Notes under the pieces: generated by a model | The model's input: the letters and a program-made list of their open reading frames with translations, nothing else | Told to the model about the DNA's origin: nothing | Databases searched by the model: none | Assembly (NCBI GenBank): GCA_016871535.1 | Contig: VHCZ01000037.1 | Span: forward strand, 1-35,368 | Direction: 5' to 3' | Length of the DNA stretch: 35,368 bases | From: Verrucomicrobiota bacterium | GTDB taxonomy: Bacteria > Verrucomicrobiota > Verrucomicrobiia > Limisphaerales > SIBE01 | Translations under genes and position numbers: made by a program | Shown: one piece after another, positions 1 through 7,880 of the stretch | How the letters are laid out: each line of letters opens with the position of its first letter | Position numbering within the stretch: the stretch's first letter is position 1

Positions 1-125
1 CCAGCACGCAAGAATAAGGTAGCCTTCCTGTCGGAACGCGAAACACGCAATCGTGAGAAAACCCTTTCAGAACGCGCTTCTCATCAGAGTTATATAGCTT
101 TATTTATGCGCTTCTGTGTAGCGTG
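1..125. repeat. Left copy of a long inverted repeat bounding the window
   Basis: Positions 1-109 are the exact reverse complement of 35079-35187. Beyond one mismatch at 110 the match resumes at 111-123 and then fades, so the pair is about 125 bp (partner 35063-35187). The left copy is cut by the window edge, so its true outer limit is unknown. The right copy is followed outward by what looks like an IS630-type transposase, so the same element in opposite orientation may lie to the left. No convincing coding sequence is seen inside it. Confidence 0.95.
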
Positions 126-597
126 TCGCGCACGGTGGGCGCTGAGATCGCAAGCTGCGAAGCGCCGGCGCAGCAATCGCGCAGCGGTCCGGGAATGTGG
201 ACCGTAATGGCCGCGGCGCGGGGCACAGTGTTGGCGGACGCGGAGCGGGGTGGCATACGAAGCTGAGTCGCGGCGATCGGGTGGTGAATTACGTGCGTCG
301 GCGGCTCGCGAGGGCTGCTTCAATGGTGTGGCACAATCGGTGGGGGAGAAGGATTAGCGGCGCGCTCATCGGCGGCGAACTTTAGGCCGACCCGAGTGCG
401 CGTCAAACAATTTTGACACCGCCATCGAAAATCGAACTTTCGCAGAAGGAAACAATGGAACCGCGATGCACAAATCACCGCGCCTTCGTTCCCTTTGTTA
501 TCTTCTGTGATCTGAAGCCAGAGTTCGCATTGAGCTCAGCGAATTCGACCGAGCGAAAGGCTCGCAAGTCACTCGCGATTCAGCCACTCTTGCTCCG
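126..597. other. Non-coding or degraded stretch with no supported gene
   Basis: Both strands give only short, compositionally odd open frames here. Around 448-505 there is a phrase of the 'ggaaacaatggaaccgcgatgcac' kind (positions only; resembles repeats common in Verrucomicrobiota intergenic DNA, from memory). The frame of the next gene is open back to about 510, so a longer N-terminus for it cannot be excluded, but no start codon with a good ribosome binding site is visible there. Confidence 0.5.
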
Positions 598-1233
598 ATG
601 ACTGCGGACGAGATCCAGCGTGCCCTTGCTGATATTACGGCCGAGCACGATCCCACCCTCAAACATCTGAAGCTCGCCAGTCTTGTCTCCACGGTTTTCC
701 GCGCGCGCGGCGTCGAACTCGTCGTGGTGGGCGGCTCGGCCATTGAGTTCTACACTGAAGGCGCTTATGTCTCCGGAGATCTTGATATGTGCCTCGTTTC
801 GCCGTCGCGACTCGACGTGCGCACACGGCAGGAATTGATGGGCCAGCTCGGCGCTCGCGGCGGTCCGCGCAACTGGCAAGTTGCGGGACATTACGTCGAT
901 ATTCTTGGCGAGGTCGAGACGCTCGCCCGGACGCCATTCGACGAACTGCAAGCCCCTTACGGCCCGGTGCGTCTGGTCAGTCCGGAAGATTTGCTCGTGG
1001 AGCGAGTCTTGATTTCCGTGTACCCGCAGCCGGACGAGGCCGCGGCCGCTTGCGCCCGGAAGCTCATTGCGGTCGCGCTTTCCGGCCAGGTCGAGATGGA
1101 TTGGCCGGAGGCCGCCAGACTTGCTGCCCGGCCTGAGTATCGTATCCTTCCCGTATTGCAGAACATCGTTGGCGAAGTCGCGCATGAACTCGGAAAACCC
1201 AGTCCCTATCATCCCGAAAGGCCGCCCGATTAG
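598..1233 (+). CDS. Nucleotidyltransferase-fold protein (MNT/DUF6036-like)
   Basis: A 211-residue protein. Residues about 37-60 read VVVGGSAIEFYTEG followed by SGDLDMCL, the GGS...DxD arrangement of the minimal nucleotidyltransferase (pol-beta) fold; the aspartates would bind metal. A third acidic position is plausible in YVDILGEVE (about residue 100). Such stand-alone proteins are often halves of toxin-antitoxin or housekeeping nucleotidyl-transfer pairs; substrate cannot be told from sequence. The ATG at 598 has no strong Shine-Dalgarno and the frame stays open upstream to about 510, so the start is provisional. The 3' end overlaps a small downstream frame (start 1184), suggesting translational coupling. 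Confidence 0.7.
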   Translation: MTADEIQRALADITAEHDPTLKHLKLASLVSTVFRARGVELVVVGGSAIEFYTEGAYVSGDLDMCLVSPSRLDVRTRQELMGQLGARGGPRNWQVAGHYVDILGEVETLARTPFDELQAPYGPVRLVSPEDLLVERVLISVYPQPDEAAAACARKLIAVALSGQVEMDWPEAARLAARPEYRILPVLQNIVGEVAHELGKPSPYHPERPPD

Positions 1234-1393
1234 CTGGGAAGACTGGCTCAAGGGCCGGCGCGCCCGCCGCGAAACCGGCAATCGCGTCGCGCCGGAGATC
1301 ATCCGACGCCCATCCAGTTCCAGCGACAAACGCCTGCGCAAACTGTTCAACGGCGAGCGCGGTTTGCCGTTCAAGAAGACGGAAGAATTGTGA
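1184..1393 (+). CDS. Small basic protein overlapping the nucleotidyltransferase gene
   Basis: A 69-residue frame starting at an ATG inside the last 50 bases of the nucleotidyltransferase gene, read in a different phase. It is strongly basic, with a run RRARRETGNR and ending GLPFKKTEEL; the segment ISWEDWLKGRRARRE looks like a real amphipathic, protein-like sequence rather than a shadow. The overlap suggests the two are translated as a pair. I do not recognise the family; a small partner or antitoxin of the nucleotidyltransferase is an inference from arrangement only. The frame is open further upstream (to 1067), but that part is the out-of-phase shadow of the first gene. Confidence 0.5.
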   Translation: MNSENPVPIIPKGRPISWEDWLKGRRARRETGNRVAPEIIRRPSSSSDKRLRKLFNGERGLPFKKTEEL

Positions 1394-1401
1394 GTTCCCT
1401 T

Positions 1402-1502
1402 AACCCCTCAGTTAACGACGGTGGAGCGACGCTCCTGCGGAGCTTTTCTTCGATGGCATTGGTTCGGCAGGAGTCCTCGCCCCACCTTCACTTGGGGGGT
1501 TA
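1402..1502. repeat. Dispersed palindromic repeat, nested arms
   Basis: Inner imperfect arms at 1420-1438 and 1466-1486 (GGTGGAGCGACG against the reverse complement of CCTCGCCCCACC, continuing into CTCCTGC). Outer arms AACCCCTCA (1402-1410) and TTGGGGGGTT (1493-1502) also pair. It sits in the gap between the small overlapping gene and the MerR gene and could fold as a long hairpin, possibly slowing read-through, but there is no clean U-tract to call it a terminator. Confidence 0.7.
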
Positions 1503-1597
1503 CGAGTTCCCCAAAAATCCTTTGACCCTCACGTTGCGTTAGCCCTGACAGTGTGGCCAGCCGCCGGTATCATGACGGTGCCGGCGGAGAAACGACG

Positions 1598-2359
1598 ATG
1601 GCTTACACAGTCAAACAACTGGCCGGGATGTCGCGCGTCAGCGTGCGCACGCTTCATTTCTACGATGAGGTGGGCCTGTTGAAGCCCGCGTATGTCGGCG
1701 CCAACGGGTATCGCTTCTACGAAGAGGCGCAGCTCCTGACGCTCCAGCAAATCCTGTTTTACCGGAAGCTGGGTTTCGAGCTGAAGCAGATCAAACGGAT
1801 TCTGGGCCGGCCCGATTTCGACAAAATCGCGGCGCTGGAATCGCACTGCCAAGTTCTGCGAAAGACCCTCGCGGACACCCGGAGACTGATTGGGACCATC
1901 GACAAAACCATCGAACACTTGAAAGGAACCAAAAAGATGAAAGGCAAGGACCTGTTCGTGGGCTTCGATCCGGAACAGCAAGCGAAGCACGAGCAATCTC
2001 TGATCGACCGCTACGGCGATTGCATGAAGGAAAGCATCGCGCAATCCAAAGCGCGTGTGAAAGACTGGAAGAAGGATCAATGGGCGAAGGCTGGCGCGGG
2101 CTTCGACGCGATCTGCAAAGATCTGGTCGAAAAGATGGGGCAGGGCCGGCCAGTGGAATCACGCGAGGTGCAGGCCATTGTTCGCCGTCACTTCGAGTGG
2201 TTGAAGCAATTCTGGACGCCGGACCGCGAATCTTACGCCGGCCACGGCCAGTTCATCGTGGAGACGGATTTGCGCAAGGCTTACGAAGCGTACGATCCGC
2301 GGCTGCCCGAATTCATGGCCGCGGGGATCAAGATCTTCGCGGAAAAGGAACTCGCTTGA
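1598..2359 (+). CDS. MerR-family regulator with TipAS-type effector domain
   Basis: 253 residues from the ATG at 1598, chosen because GGCGGAG lies about 10 bases upstream (1582-1588) and because MAYTVKQLAGMSRVSVRTL is the normal start of a MerR winged helix; an upstream ATG in frame (1553) would add 15 odd residues. Residues 1-70 are the DNA-binding domain (HFYDEVGLL, GYRFYEE), followed by a coiled dimerisation helix to about 115. The C-terminal half (KEFMKG-like KMKGKDLFVGF onward, with HFEWLKQFWTP and GHGQFIVETD) matches the TipAS antibiotic-recognition domain seen in TipAL and relatives, which bind thiopeptides or other multidrug ligands. Stand-alone; its target is not evident in the window. 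Likely autoregulated, by family habit. Confidence 0.9.
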   Translation: MAYTVKQLAGMSRVSVRTLHFYDEVGLLKPAYVGANGYRFYEEAQLLTLQQILFYRKLGFELKQIKRILGRPDFDKIAALESHCQVLRKTLADTRRLIGTIDKTIEHLKGTKKMKGKDLFVGFDPEQQAKHEQSLIDRYGDCMKESIAQSKARVKDWKKDQWAKAGAGFDAICKDLVEKMGQGRPVESREVQAIVRRHFEWLKQFWTPDRESYAGHGQFIVETDLRKAYEAYDPRLPEFMAAGIKIFAEKELA

Positions 2360-2394
2360 CGGTGTCCTCGATGGCGTGTGCGAACCTTACCTTC

Positions 2395-2503
2395 CCATGA
2401 ACCGGCTCTCCGGACCGCGGCCTTCAGGCCGCTTCAACGCTCGACTCCGAGAGTGCACGGAAGCAGCCTGAAGGCTGCGGTCCGCGCAGTTTTCGGTTCA
2501 TGG
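2395..2503. repeat. Dispersed palindromic repeat with two pairs of arms
   Basis: Outer arms CCATGAACCG (2395-2404) and CGGTTCATGG (2494-2503) are perfectly complementary. Inner arms 2412-2435 and 2460-2483 pair at 22 of 24 positions, each arm itself containing a small hairpin (GGCCTTCAGGCC; AGCCTGAAGGCT). The structure is therefore a branched or cruciform-capable palindrome. The phrase CTTCCCATGAACC recurs at 2391, 2535 and 2684. Confidence 0.85.
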
Positions 2504-2550
2504 GCCAAGGGCATGGCTTCTTGGCCAAGTAAACTTCCCATGAACCGGAC

Positions 2551-2635
2551 GGTAGGGCGAGCCTGTCCCCAGCGAGCCGAGGTCGGACGTGTTCCAAGCG
2601 CGTGGAGCGGCTCGCCGGGACGGACTCGCCCTACC
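2551..2635. repeat. 85-nt palindromic repeat, near-identical copy at 30275-30358
   Basis: Arms at 2551-2578 (GGTAGGGCGAGCCTGTCCC...) and 2609-2635 (...GGACGGACTCGCCCTACC) pair with a few mismatches around a short central spacer. A second copy 27.7 kb away in the same orientation differs at only about five positions over 84-85 nt. Together with the preceding repeat it fills the 413-bp gap between the MerR gene and the DUF1080 gene, where no gene is seen. Confidence 0.9.
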
Positions 2636-2772
2636 GGCGATGCGGTTCCTGGGCCGAGTGCACGGTTTTGAAACCAAGGGAGCTTCCCATGAACCTGACA
2701 GTTGGGTTGCGTTGACTCGGACCAAGCGAAACATTTTTTGACGCCGGACGACCGTCATGTCAGCCTCGGCGC

Positions 2773-3621
2773 ATGAAATCCCATTCCAACCGATTCTTCT
2801 CCTCGCGCGGCACATCTCGATGCAACGTTACGTCAATGATTGTCCTCGCCGCCGTTGTCGCGTGGACCCCTCCAGTCTTGCGCGGCGCGGAATCCACATC
2901 GGAGCCGGCCTGGCGATCCTTACCGCTGATCACAAACGGCAAAGTGGACCCGAACTGGATCCACGTGGGCTGGGGCGGTTTCTCGGTGGACGAAGGCGCG
3001 CTGCGGACAGAGTGCGATCCGAGAGGGCTCGGATTGCTGGTCTTCAAGAAGGAGCGTTTTGGCAATTGCCAGATTCGCGTCGTCTTCAAAACCAAGGACG
3101 CAAAATCGAACGCCGGCGTGTACGTGCGGCTTGCGGACGGAATCCTGGACTTGGTCGGGAAGCCAGGCGCCGCGTTTGATCGTGACGCCGCCGGAACGAT
3201 TTCTCCTGCGTCGATGGAGAGAGTGAAAGCCTCGGCGGAACGCGAAGAAGGGCCGTGGTACGCGGTCCATCACGGTTACGAAGTCCAGATTGCCGATGCG
3301 GGCGATGCGTGGCATCGGACCGGCTCCATTTATTCGCTAGCGCCGTCGTCTGCGATTTCGATGAAAGCGCCCGACGAATGGAAGACCATGATCATCACGC
3401 TCGCGGGAACCCGAATCCTGGTCGATCTCGATGGCCAGCGCATCACAACCCTGGACACCACAAGCCCTGGTTTGCCTCCACGGAAGCAATGGCACGAGCC
3501 GAAGCGCGAGCCCAAGCGCCCGGAGGCAGGCTACATTGGCTTGCAGAACCACGACCCCGGCGACGTCGTGTGGTTCAAGGAGGTCAGCGCGCGGCCGCTG
3601 CCAGCGCGCGCGGCGAAATGA
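2773..3621 (+). CDS. Secreted DUF1080 / 3-keto-disaccharide hydrolase-type protein
   Basis: 282 residues. A hydrophobic stretch at residues 22-36 (MIVLAAVVAWTPPV) ending LRGAES looks like a signal peptide; the start could be the ATG at 2836, which gives a more typical signal length. The mature part is a concanavalin-like beta sandwich: FSVDEGALRTE, IRVVFKTKDAKSNAGVYVRL, GYEVQIADAGD, TGSIYSLAP, DEWKTMIITLAGTRILVDL, GYIGLQNHDPGD. These are the signature strands of DUF1080, expanded in planctomycetes and verrucomicrobia and including enzymes that split 3-keto-glycosides after oxidation of the sugar. Substrate is not predictable. It stands alone, preceded by repeats and convergent with the nitroreductase gene (9 bp between stops). 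Confidence 0.85.
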   Translation: MKSHSNRFFSSRGTSRCNVTSMIVLAAVVAWTPPVLRGAESTSEPAWRSLPLITNGKVDPNWIHVGWGGFSVDEGALRTECDPRGLGLLVFKKERFGNCQIRVVFKTKDAKSNAGVYVRLADGILDLVGKPGAAFDRDAAGTISPASMERVKASAEREEGPWYAVHHGYEVQIADAGDAWHRTGSIYSLAPSSAISMKAPDEWKTMIITLAGTRILVDLDGQRITTLDTTSPGLPPRKQWHEPKREPKRPEAGYIGLQNHDPGDVVWFKEVSARPLPARAAK

Positions 3622-3630
3622 GGCAGAGCT

Positions 3631-4284
3631 TCAAATGTGCGCGATGACTTGGCCGCGAGGGAAGCGCACTTTGGGAAGCGCAGCGTATTTATCGTCTGAG
3701 GCTCGGTACCCCGCCGCGGCAATGACGACTGCGCTTAAGCCCTGTTGGTCGAGGCCGAGAATTTCGTCGTATTGATCCGGTTGGAAGCCTTCCATGGGCC
3801 CGGCGTCAATGCCCAGCAACGCAGCGCTGTTCAGGAAATTGCCCAGCGCGATGTAAACCTGGCGCGCCGCCCATGCCTTTCGCGCCTGGGCGTCCATTCC
3901 CTTGATGATCGAGCCAATCAGCATGTCCCGAAGCCCGGCCAGCGATTCAAGCGGAACGTTCCTGACCTCCGCGATTCGGCCCAGGTAATGATCGATGTCC
4001 TGTTCGCTGAGCGTTTTCTTGATCGCGAAAACGACGAGGTGCGAGGCATCGACGACTTGCCGCTGGCCCCAGGACACCGGCAGCAGCCTTTCCCGAATCG
4101 CGGGATCAGTGATGACGATGAATTTCCACGGTTGCAGGCCGAAGGACGAAGGAGTCAAGACGAGCGCTTCTTCGAGCGTGGCCCAGTCCCCGGGACTGAT
4201 TTTGCGCTGTGGATCAAACTGTTTGGTGGCGTAACGCCAGTTGAGTTGGTGAAGCAGGGTTTCGCGTTGGATGGTTGTATTCAT
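3631..4284 (-). CDS. NAD(P)H-dependent nitroreductase-family flavoprotein
   Basis: 217 residues, usual length for the NfsB/oxygen-insensitive nitroreductase group. N-terminal WRYATKQFDPQRKIS is the classic FMN-phosphate-binding start; SSFGLQPWKFIVITDP and GIDAGPMEGFQPDQYDEILGL are the conserved mid and C-terminal FMN/dimer motifs (ALLGIDAGPMEGF). It reduces quinones, nitro or related electrophiles with NAD(P)H in the cytoplasm. On the minus strand it lies 19 bp downstream of the pirin remnant and probably shares a transcript with that and the AraC regulator. This trio suggests a response to electrophilic or quinone stress, an inference from neighbours. Confidence 0.9.
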   Translation of the reverse strand: MNTTIQRETLLHQLNWRYATKQFDPQRKISPGDWATLEEALVLTPSSFGLQPWKFIVITDPAIRERLLPVSWGQRQVVDASHLVVFAIKKTLSEQDIDHYLGRIAEVRNVPLESLAGLRDMLIGSIIKGMDAQARKAWAARQVYIALGNFLNSAALLGIDAGPMEGFQPDQYDEILGLDQQGLSAVVIAAAGYRASDDKYAALPKVRFPRGQVIAHI

Positions 4285-4303
4285 GATTCGTGAGTGGATT
4301 GAG

Positions 4304-4747
4304 TTAATTCAGGTCGAACAAGAGAACTTGCGACGGTTTCGCTGCGCTCAGTTCCAGCGAGCGCTCTTGACTGATGGCCGCCGCGTCGCCGCCGTTGAGC
4401 GTCTGCCCGTTGATCGACACGTCGCCGTCGGCCAGGTGAATCCAGGCATGGCGCCCCGTCGCAAGGTTGTGAGTCACACGATCGCCCATGTCGAGTTTCG
4501 CCAGCCAGAGATCGGCATCCTGGTTGATGGCGATGGAATCGTCCCGTCCCGATTTGCTCGTGACGAGATGGAGCGTCCCAGGAGCGGCGTCCTTGAAGGA
4601 TTTCTCCGCGGAACCCGGCTTCAGCCCTTTGCGTTCGGGCAGAATCCAGACTTGAAGCAAATGCACCGCTTCATCCTGGGAGGGATTGAATTCACTGTGC
4701 TGCACGCCTGTGCCAGCGGCCATGTATTTGAATTCCAGATCGCTCAC
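4304..4747 (-). pseudogene. Pirin-family protein lacking its N-terminal domain
   Basis: 147 codons from a GTG at 4747. The body is unmistakably the pirin/YhaK type: AAGTGVQHSEFNPSQ, HLLQVWILPERKGL, RHAWIHLADGDVSING. Family members are about 230 residues, and the missing first ~90 residues hold the HxH metal-binding motif of the first cupin. Only the second half survives, directly behind the AraC gene (34 bp). Two GGAGG-like sites precede the GTG, so a truncated product could be made. It may be a functional half-cupin, but loss of the metal site argues for a deletion remnant. Confidence 0.75.
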
Positions 4748-4781
4748 CTCCGTTGCCTCCGTATTCTCCTGTTGTCGAAGT

Positions 4782-5771
4782 TTACGGCGTCCGGCGCTGC
4801 GTGGGCGTTTTGAGCGGATAGAGACCGGGACAGCAGCCGAATGTCTCGTGGAAGGCCGCGCTGAAATGGCTGAGGCTGTTGTAGCCCAGTTCCAGCGCGA
4901 CTTCGGTCACGTTGTATTCGCCGCTCCTCAGCAACTCCGCAGCCTTCTCCATGCGAAGCTGGCGCAGGTATTGCGGGATGGTTTTTCCGATTCGGGCGGA
5001 AAAAATCCGGCTCAAGTAAAAATGGCTGCACCCGACCTTCCGACCGAGTTCTTCCAACCCCGGCGGGTCAGCAAGATTCTGCTTCAGCAAGAAGACAACC
5101 TGTTCGACACGCTCCTGCGCCAGGCGCTGCTGCCGCGTGCAGAACAGCTCTTGTTCGGGCGGTGGCTGCAGCAGAAAAGTCATCGCCAGCTCCAGCGCTT
5201 TGCACTGATACCAAAGCGGCTGGGCCTGGGCATAAACGGGCGGATGCCGCAAGGTGGCGATGATTTGCTGCTGGCTCGCGGTAAGCCGCACCGTCGATCC
5301 GGACACGAGATGGCAAGGGCAATTCTTCACTGCGGCGCAGACGATGGGGTGCAACATCGGCTCCATGCAGGCGAGGTGTTTCGCCAGAAAAGGGCGAGAG
5401 AATTCGACGGTTAGAAACCGGTGTTGCTGGTTCGCAAACCGCTTGGCCATTAGCGGCTCATCCTTGCGATGATAAAAACCGGCCGTGTCAGGCTCGAATT
5501 CCATGCGCTGGCCGCCACCCTCCACAAAACCTCGCCCGTCCAAATTCAGGCACAGCTCCACGCAATCGGGATGAAAACTTGCGGCCCAGTCTAGTTCGTG
5601 TTTGGCGTAAAAATCGTGCCACTCAATGCTGAAGCCGGCTCCGCGAAATCTGCCAAACAAAGGCTGCCAGCCGCCGCCCACGTCCCGCCACGCGCGAGCC
5701 TCCGAAAAATCAGCCTCGGCCCGCCGTTTGTTCGGCGCGACCTCGCGTTCTGTTCTCGGAGACGAGTTCAT
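4782..5771 (-). CDS. AraC-family transcriptional regulator
   Basis: 329 residues. The C-terminal ~100 residues carry the two helix-turn-helix motifs: LADPPGLEELGRKVGCSHFY with LSRIFSARIGKTIPQYLRQL, then YNVTEVALELGYNSLSHFSA with AFHETFGCCPGLY. The N-terminal ~200 residues are a cupin-like sensor region (HPDCVELCLNLDGRG, FEPDTAGFYHRKDEPL) of unknown ligand. It heads the minus-strand group with the pirin remnant and nitroreductase, and only 20 bp separate its start from the divergent MFS remnant, so a deletion has probably removed the original promoter region on that side. Confidence 0.9.
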   Translation of the reverse strand: MNSSPRTEREVAPNKRRAEADFSEARAWRDVGGGWQPLFGRFRGAGFSIEWHDFYAKHELDWAASFHPDCVELCLNLDGRGFVEGGGQRMEFEPDTAGFYHRKDEPLMAKRFANQQHRFLTVEFSRPFLAKHLACMEPMLHPIVCAAVKNCPCHLVSGSTVRLTASQQQIIATLRHPPVYAQAQPLWYQCKALELAMTFLLQPPPEQELFCTRQQRLAQERVEQVVFLLKQNLADPPGLEELGRKVGCSHFYLSRIFSARIGKTIPQYLRQLRMEKAAELLRSGEYNVTEVALELGYNSLSHFSAAFHETFGCCPGLYPLKTPTQRRTP

Positions 5772-5791
5772 GCCCCACGGTCATACGTGAA

Positions 5792-6258
5792 TTGAGATTG
5801 AATCTCAACGAGAATGTTCGAGGCGTCCGGCAGGTTGGGTTCTGGACGGCAAGCTTGCGTCTGCCGGGAAAAGCAGATCGCCAGGCGATTTTCGCGGTTT
5901 TCCCCAAGCTCAAAGAGGAATTTGGTTTTGATAAGGAGCAGCTCGGCTGGATCGGGCCGGCTTTCATGTGGGTCTATGCCGGAGGCGCGTTGTTGGCCGG
6001 GCTTATTGTGGATCGGTTCCGGCGCAAGGACCTCATTCTGGGCGGTTGTTTGTTCTGGAGCTTTGTGACGGTGACGACCGGCTGGTGCTCCAAACTCTGG
6101 CATTTCATGGGCTGGCCTCCAAATACGGGAAGAAATCGACCGAAGTCGAGAACATGAGCGACGCGATTGCGTTTGGAAGCATCATCTATCTTGTGGCCGC
6201 GTGCCTCATTGGCGTAGCGATACTGCTTTTCCAAAGGCGAAGGAGCAATGACGGATGA
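5792..6258 (+). pseudogene. MFS transporter reduced to its two ends
   Basis: The first part reads DRQAIFAVFPKLKEEFGF then GWIGPAFMWVYAGGALLAGL and IVDRFRRKDLILGG, the end of helix 1 through helix 3 of a sialate/hexuronate-type MFS carrier. Near 6105-6115 the reading frame jumps and the sequence continues as GLASKYGKKSTEVENMSDA then IAFGSIIYLVAACLIGVAIL LFQRRR, which is a last transmembrane helix and basic tail. Roughly 300 central residues are missing and the junction is out of frame. Helix 1 proper is also absent: the upstream codons do not make a membrane segment. Not functional as a transporter. Confidence 0.8.
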
Positions 6259-6316
6259 GCTGGCGGCGAAGCTGGAACTTTGAATTGTTGATCTTCTCCC
6301 AGTTCAAAATTCTGCG

Positions 6317-6718
6317 TCAGCGTTTGACGTTCGATGCCGTTCGTTCTGAGCGTGGCGCGGCGGCGCGACTCCCGATCAGAATTGCCAGCGACCCCAGCCA
6401 CGCGCCCAGGGCAATGCTCGCGAAAACGAGCATCCATGCGGCGAAGGAAACTGGCTCTGGCTTCCCAAAGGCCACCCACACTGCCTGGGCGACCAACAAC
6501 AGGTCCGCAGCCGCGAGCGATCCAATGACGACCGGGCCTCGGATCAGTCTCGAACCGTCCGCTGCTTCCGGAGCGGTCGCCGGAACGCGAATCTCCAGCG
6601 TCTTGCTCCCCTGCAGCAAGGAGTTCAACCCCGGACCAATCTGCGCTCCTGACTCGCTCGTTGTTGCTGGGGAAGCGGCGACGGCAACCGGCGGGCCTGG
6701 AGTTCCCGGCTCGACCAT
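6317..6718 (-). CDS. Hypothetical protein with two C-terminal membrane helices
   Basis: From the ATG at 6718 (133 residues): a Pro/Ala-rich, low-complexity N-terminal half (PGTPGPPVAVAASPATT), a short strand-like segment KTLEIRVPATAP, then two hydrophobic helices, VVIGSLAAADLLLVAQAVWV and FAAWMLVFASIALGAWLGSL. The frame is open upstream to 6883, and another frame above it (around 6740-6870) also looks protein-like (EWIAGNTSP, VHVRLNSPDLLW), so the gene may be a 5'-frameshifted remnant of a longer one. Family not recognised. An inner-membrane small protein is the most that can be said. Confidence 0.45.
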   Translation of the reverse strand: MVEPGTPGPPVAVAASPATTSESGAQIGPGLNSLLQGSKTLEIRVPATAPEAADGSRLIRGPVVIGSLAAADLLLVAQAVWVAFGKPEPVSFAAWMLVFASIALGAWLGSLAILIGSRAAAPRSERTASNVKR

Positions 6719-6961
6719 GAGTTGGTCGAGCTTGCGGCCCAGAGCAGATCTGGAGAGTTGAGGCGGACGTGGACTTGTTTCGCGCCGGCTGGTTCGAGCG
6801 GTCCCGTGCGGGCCTGGCCCCGAGGCGATGTGTTCCCCGCAATCCATTCGGCGGCAGCGTAACGGCGGAGAACGCGGACGCAAATAGAAATCGAAGAAAT
6901 CGCTTTCTTCTGTGAATTTCCGTCCCTCTCCTTCACAGTCTGGCTACTTTCCGAAGAAGCT

Positions 6962-7732
6962 ATGAGCGAACGAACGACCCCGAAGAGAATTCTCACCCAT
7001 GGCCAGTTGTTGCAGATGAAACGCTGGAACACGCCCACCGTCTATAACGGCTGGGAACAAATCACCCGGCGCGACAGTTCGCGTGATTGCTTCAACCTCG
7101 AAGAGACGCGCGATTTCATGCCGCAGATGGGGCCAATGGTCGGTTACGCGATCACGCTGGTCATCGAGCCGAGCAACCCCCGCCATCGCGAATCCAACCC
7201 GAACGCGTTCGTCGAATATTTCCGCTACGCCGCCTCCGTGCCTCCGCCTCAAATTGTGGTCGTGCAGGATTTGGAGAAGCCCAACACCTTTGGCGCAGGC
7301 TGGGGCGAAGTCATGGCCAATTTGCACAAGGCGCTCGGCTGCGTCGGCACGATTACCGACGGCGCCATCCGGGACGTCGAATGGATGACGAACGCAGGCT
7401 TCAAAGCGCTGGCGCGCCGGCTGTGCGTCGGCCACGCCAAGGTCTGTCCGGCGCGCTGGAATTGTACGGTCGAAGTTTTCGGCCGGCGAATTGAACCGGG
7501 GAATCTCATTCACGCTGATCAGCACGGGTTTCTCGTCATCCCGGACGAGGACCAGGCCCGCTTGCTCGACGCGCTTCGCTTCATGGACAACAACGAGTGT
7601 GACACGCTGATTTCGGCCGGGCGGGCGGCCGCGGGGCAATCCACAGACGAACTGGTGAAGAATGTCGATGGAGCATTGAAAAGATTTCGCGCTGCCACTC
7701 GGAAGAAATTCTCTGGCCGCGTCGGGTACTGA
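6962..7732 (+). CDS. RraA-like / aldolase-fold family protein
   Basis: 256 residues. The core has the RraA signature: GAGWGEVMANLHKALGCVG then TITDGAIRDVEWM, with the GxxxGE...D pattern that in this fold forms the pyruvate and divalent-metal site of 4-hydroxy-4-methyl-2-oxoglutarate aldolases, and a later IEPGNLIHADQHGFLVIP motif (usual 'pGDlv.aD.dGvvvvP'). The length exceeds E. coli RraA (about 160) because of extra N- and C-terminal parts (CFNLEETRDFMPQMGPMVGY at the front). Relatives in this phylum are usually stand-alone and uncharacterised; aldolase or lyase activity is more likely than RNase E control. Confidence 0.85.
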   Translation: MSERTTPKRILTHGQLLQMKRWNTPTVYNGWEQITRRDSSRDCFNLEETRDFMPQMGPMVGYAITLVIEPSNPRHRESNPNAFVEYFRYAASVPPPQIVVVQDLEKPNTFGAGWGEVMANLHKALGCVGTITDGAIRDVEWMTNAGFKALARRLCVGHAKVCPARWNCTVEVFGRRIEPGNLIHADQHGFLVIPDEDQARLLDALRFMDNNECDTLISAGRAAAGQSTDELVKNVDGALKRFRAATRKKFSGRVGY

Positions 7733-7880
7733 ACTCAACTGCGCCGACTTCAGATCTTCTGGTCAAATCGCGCTGGATGCGACGCCTCTGTTGTGCAATC
7801 GGGGCTCAAGCACAGCGCGTTTTCCGACGGGATTAGAGCGCGTTTTGAAAATACCCATTTTGCCGTAGCAGCCGAGGTAA

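Noticed and set aside
5792-5870. First transmembrane helix of the MFS remnant
   Set aside because: GVRQVGFWTASLRLPGK is not hydrophobic enough and does not match the family; similarity begins at DRQAIF.
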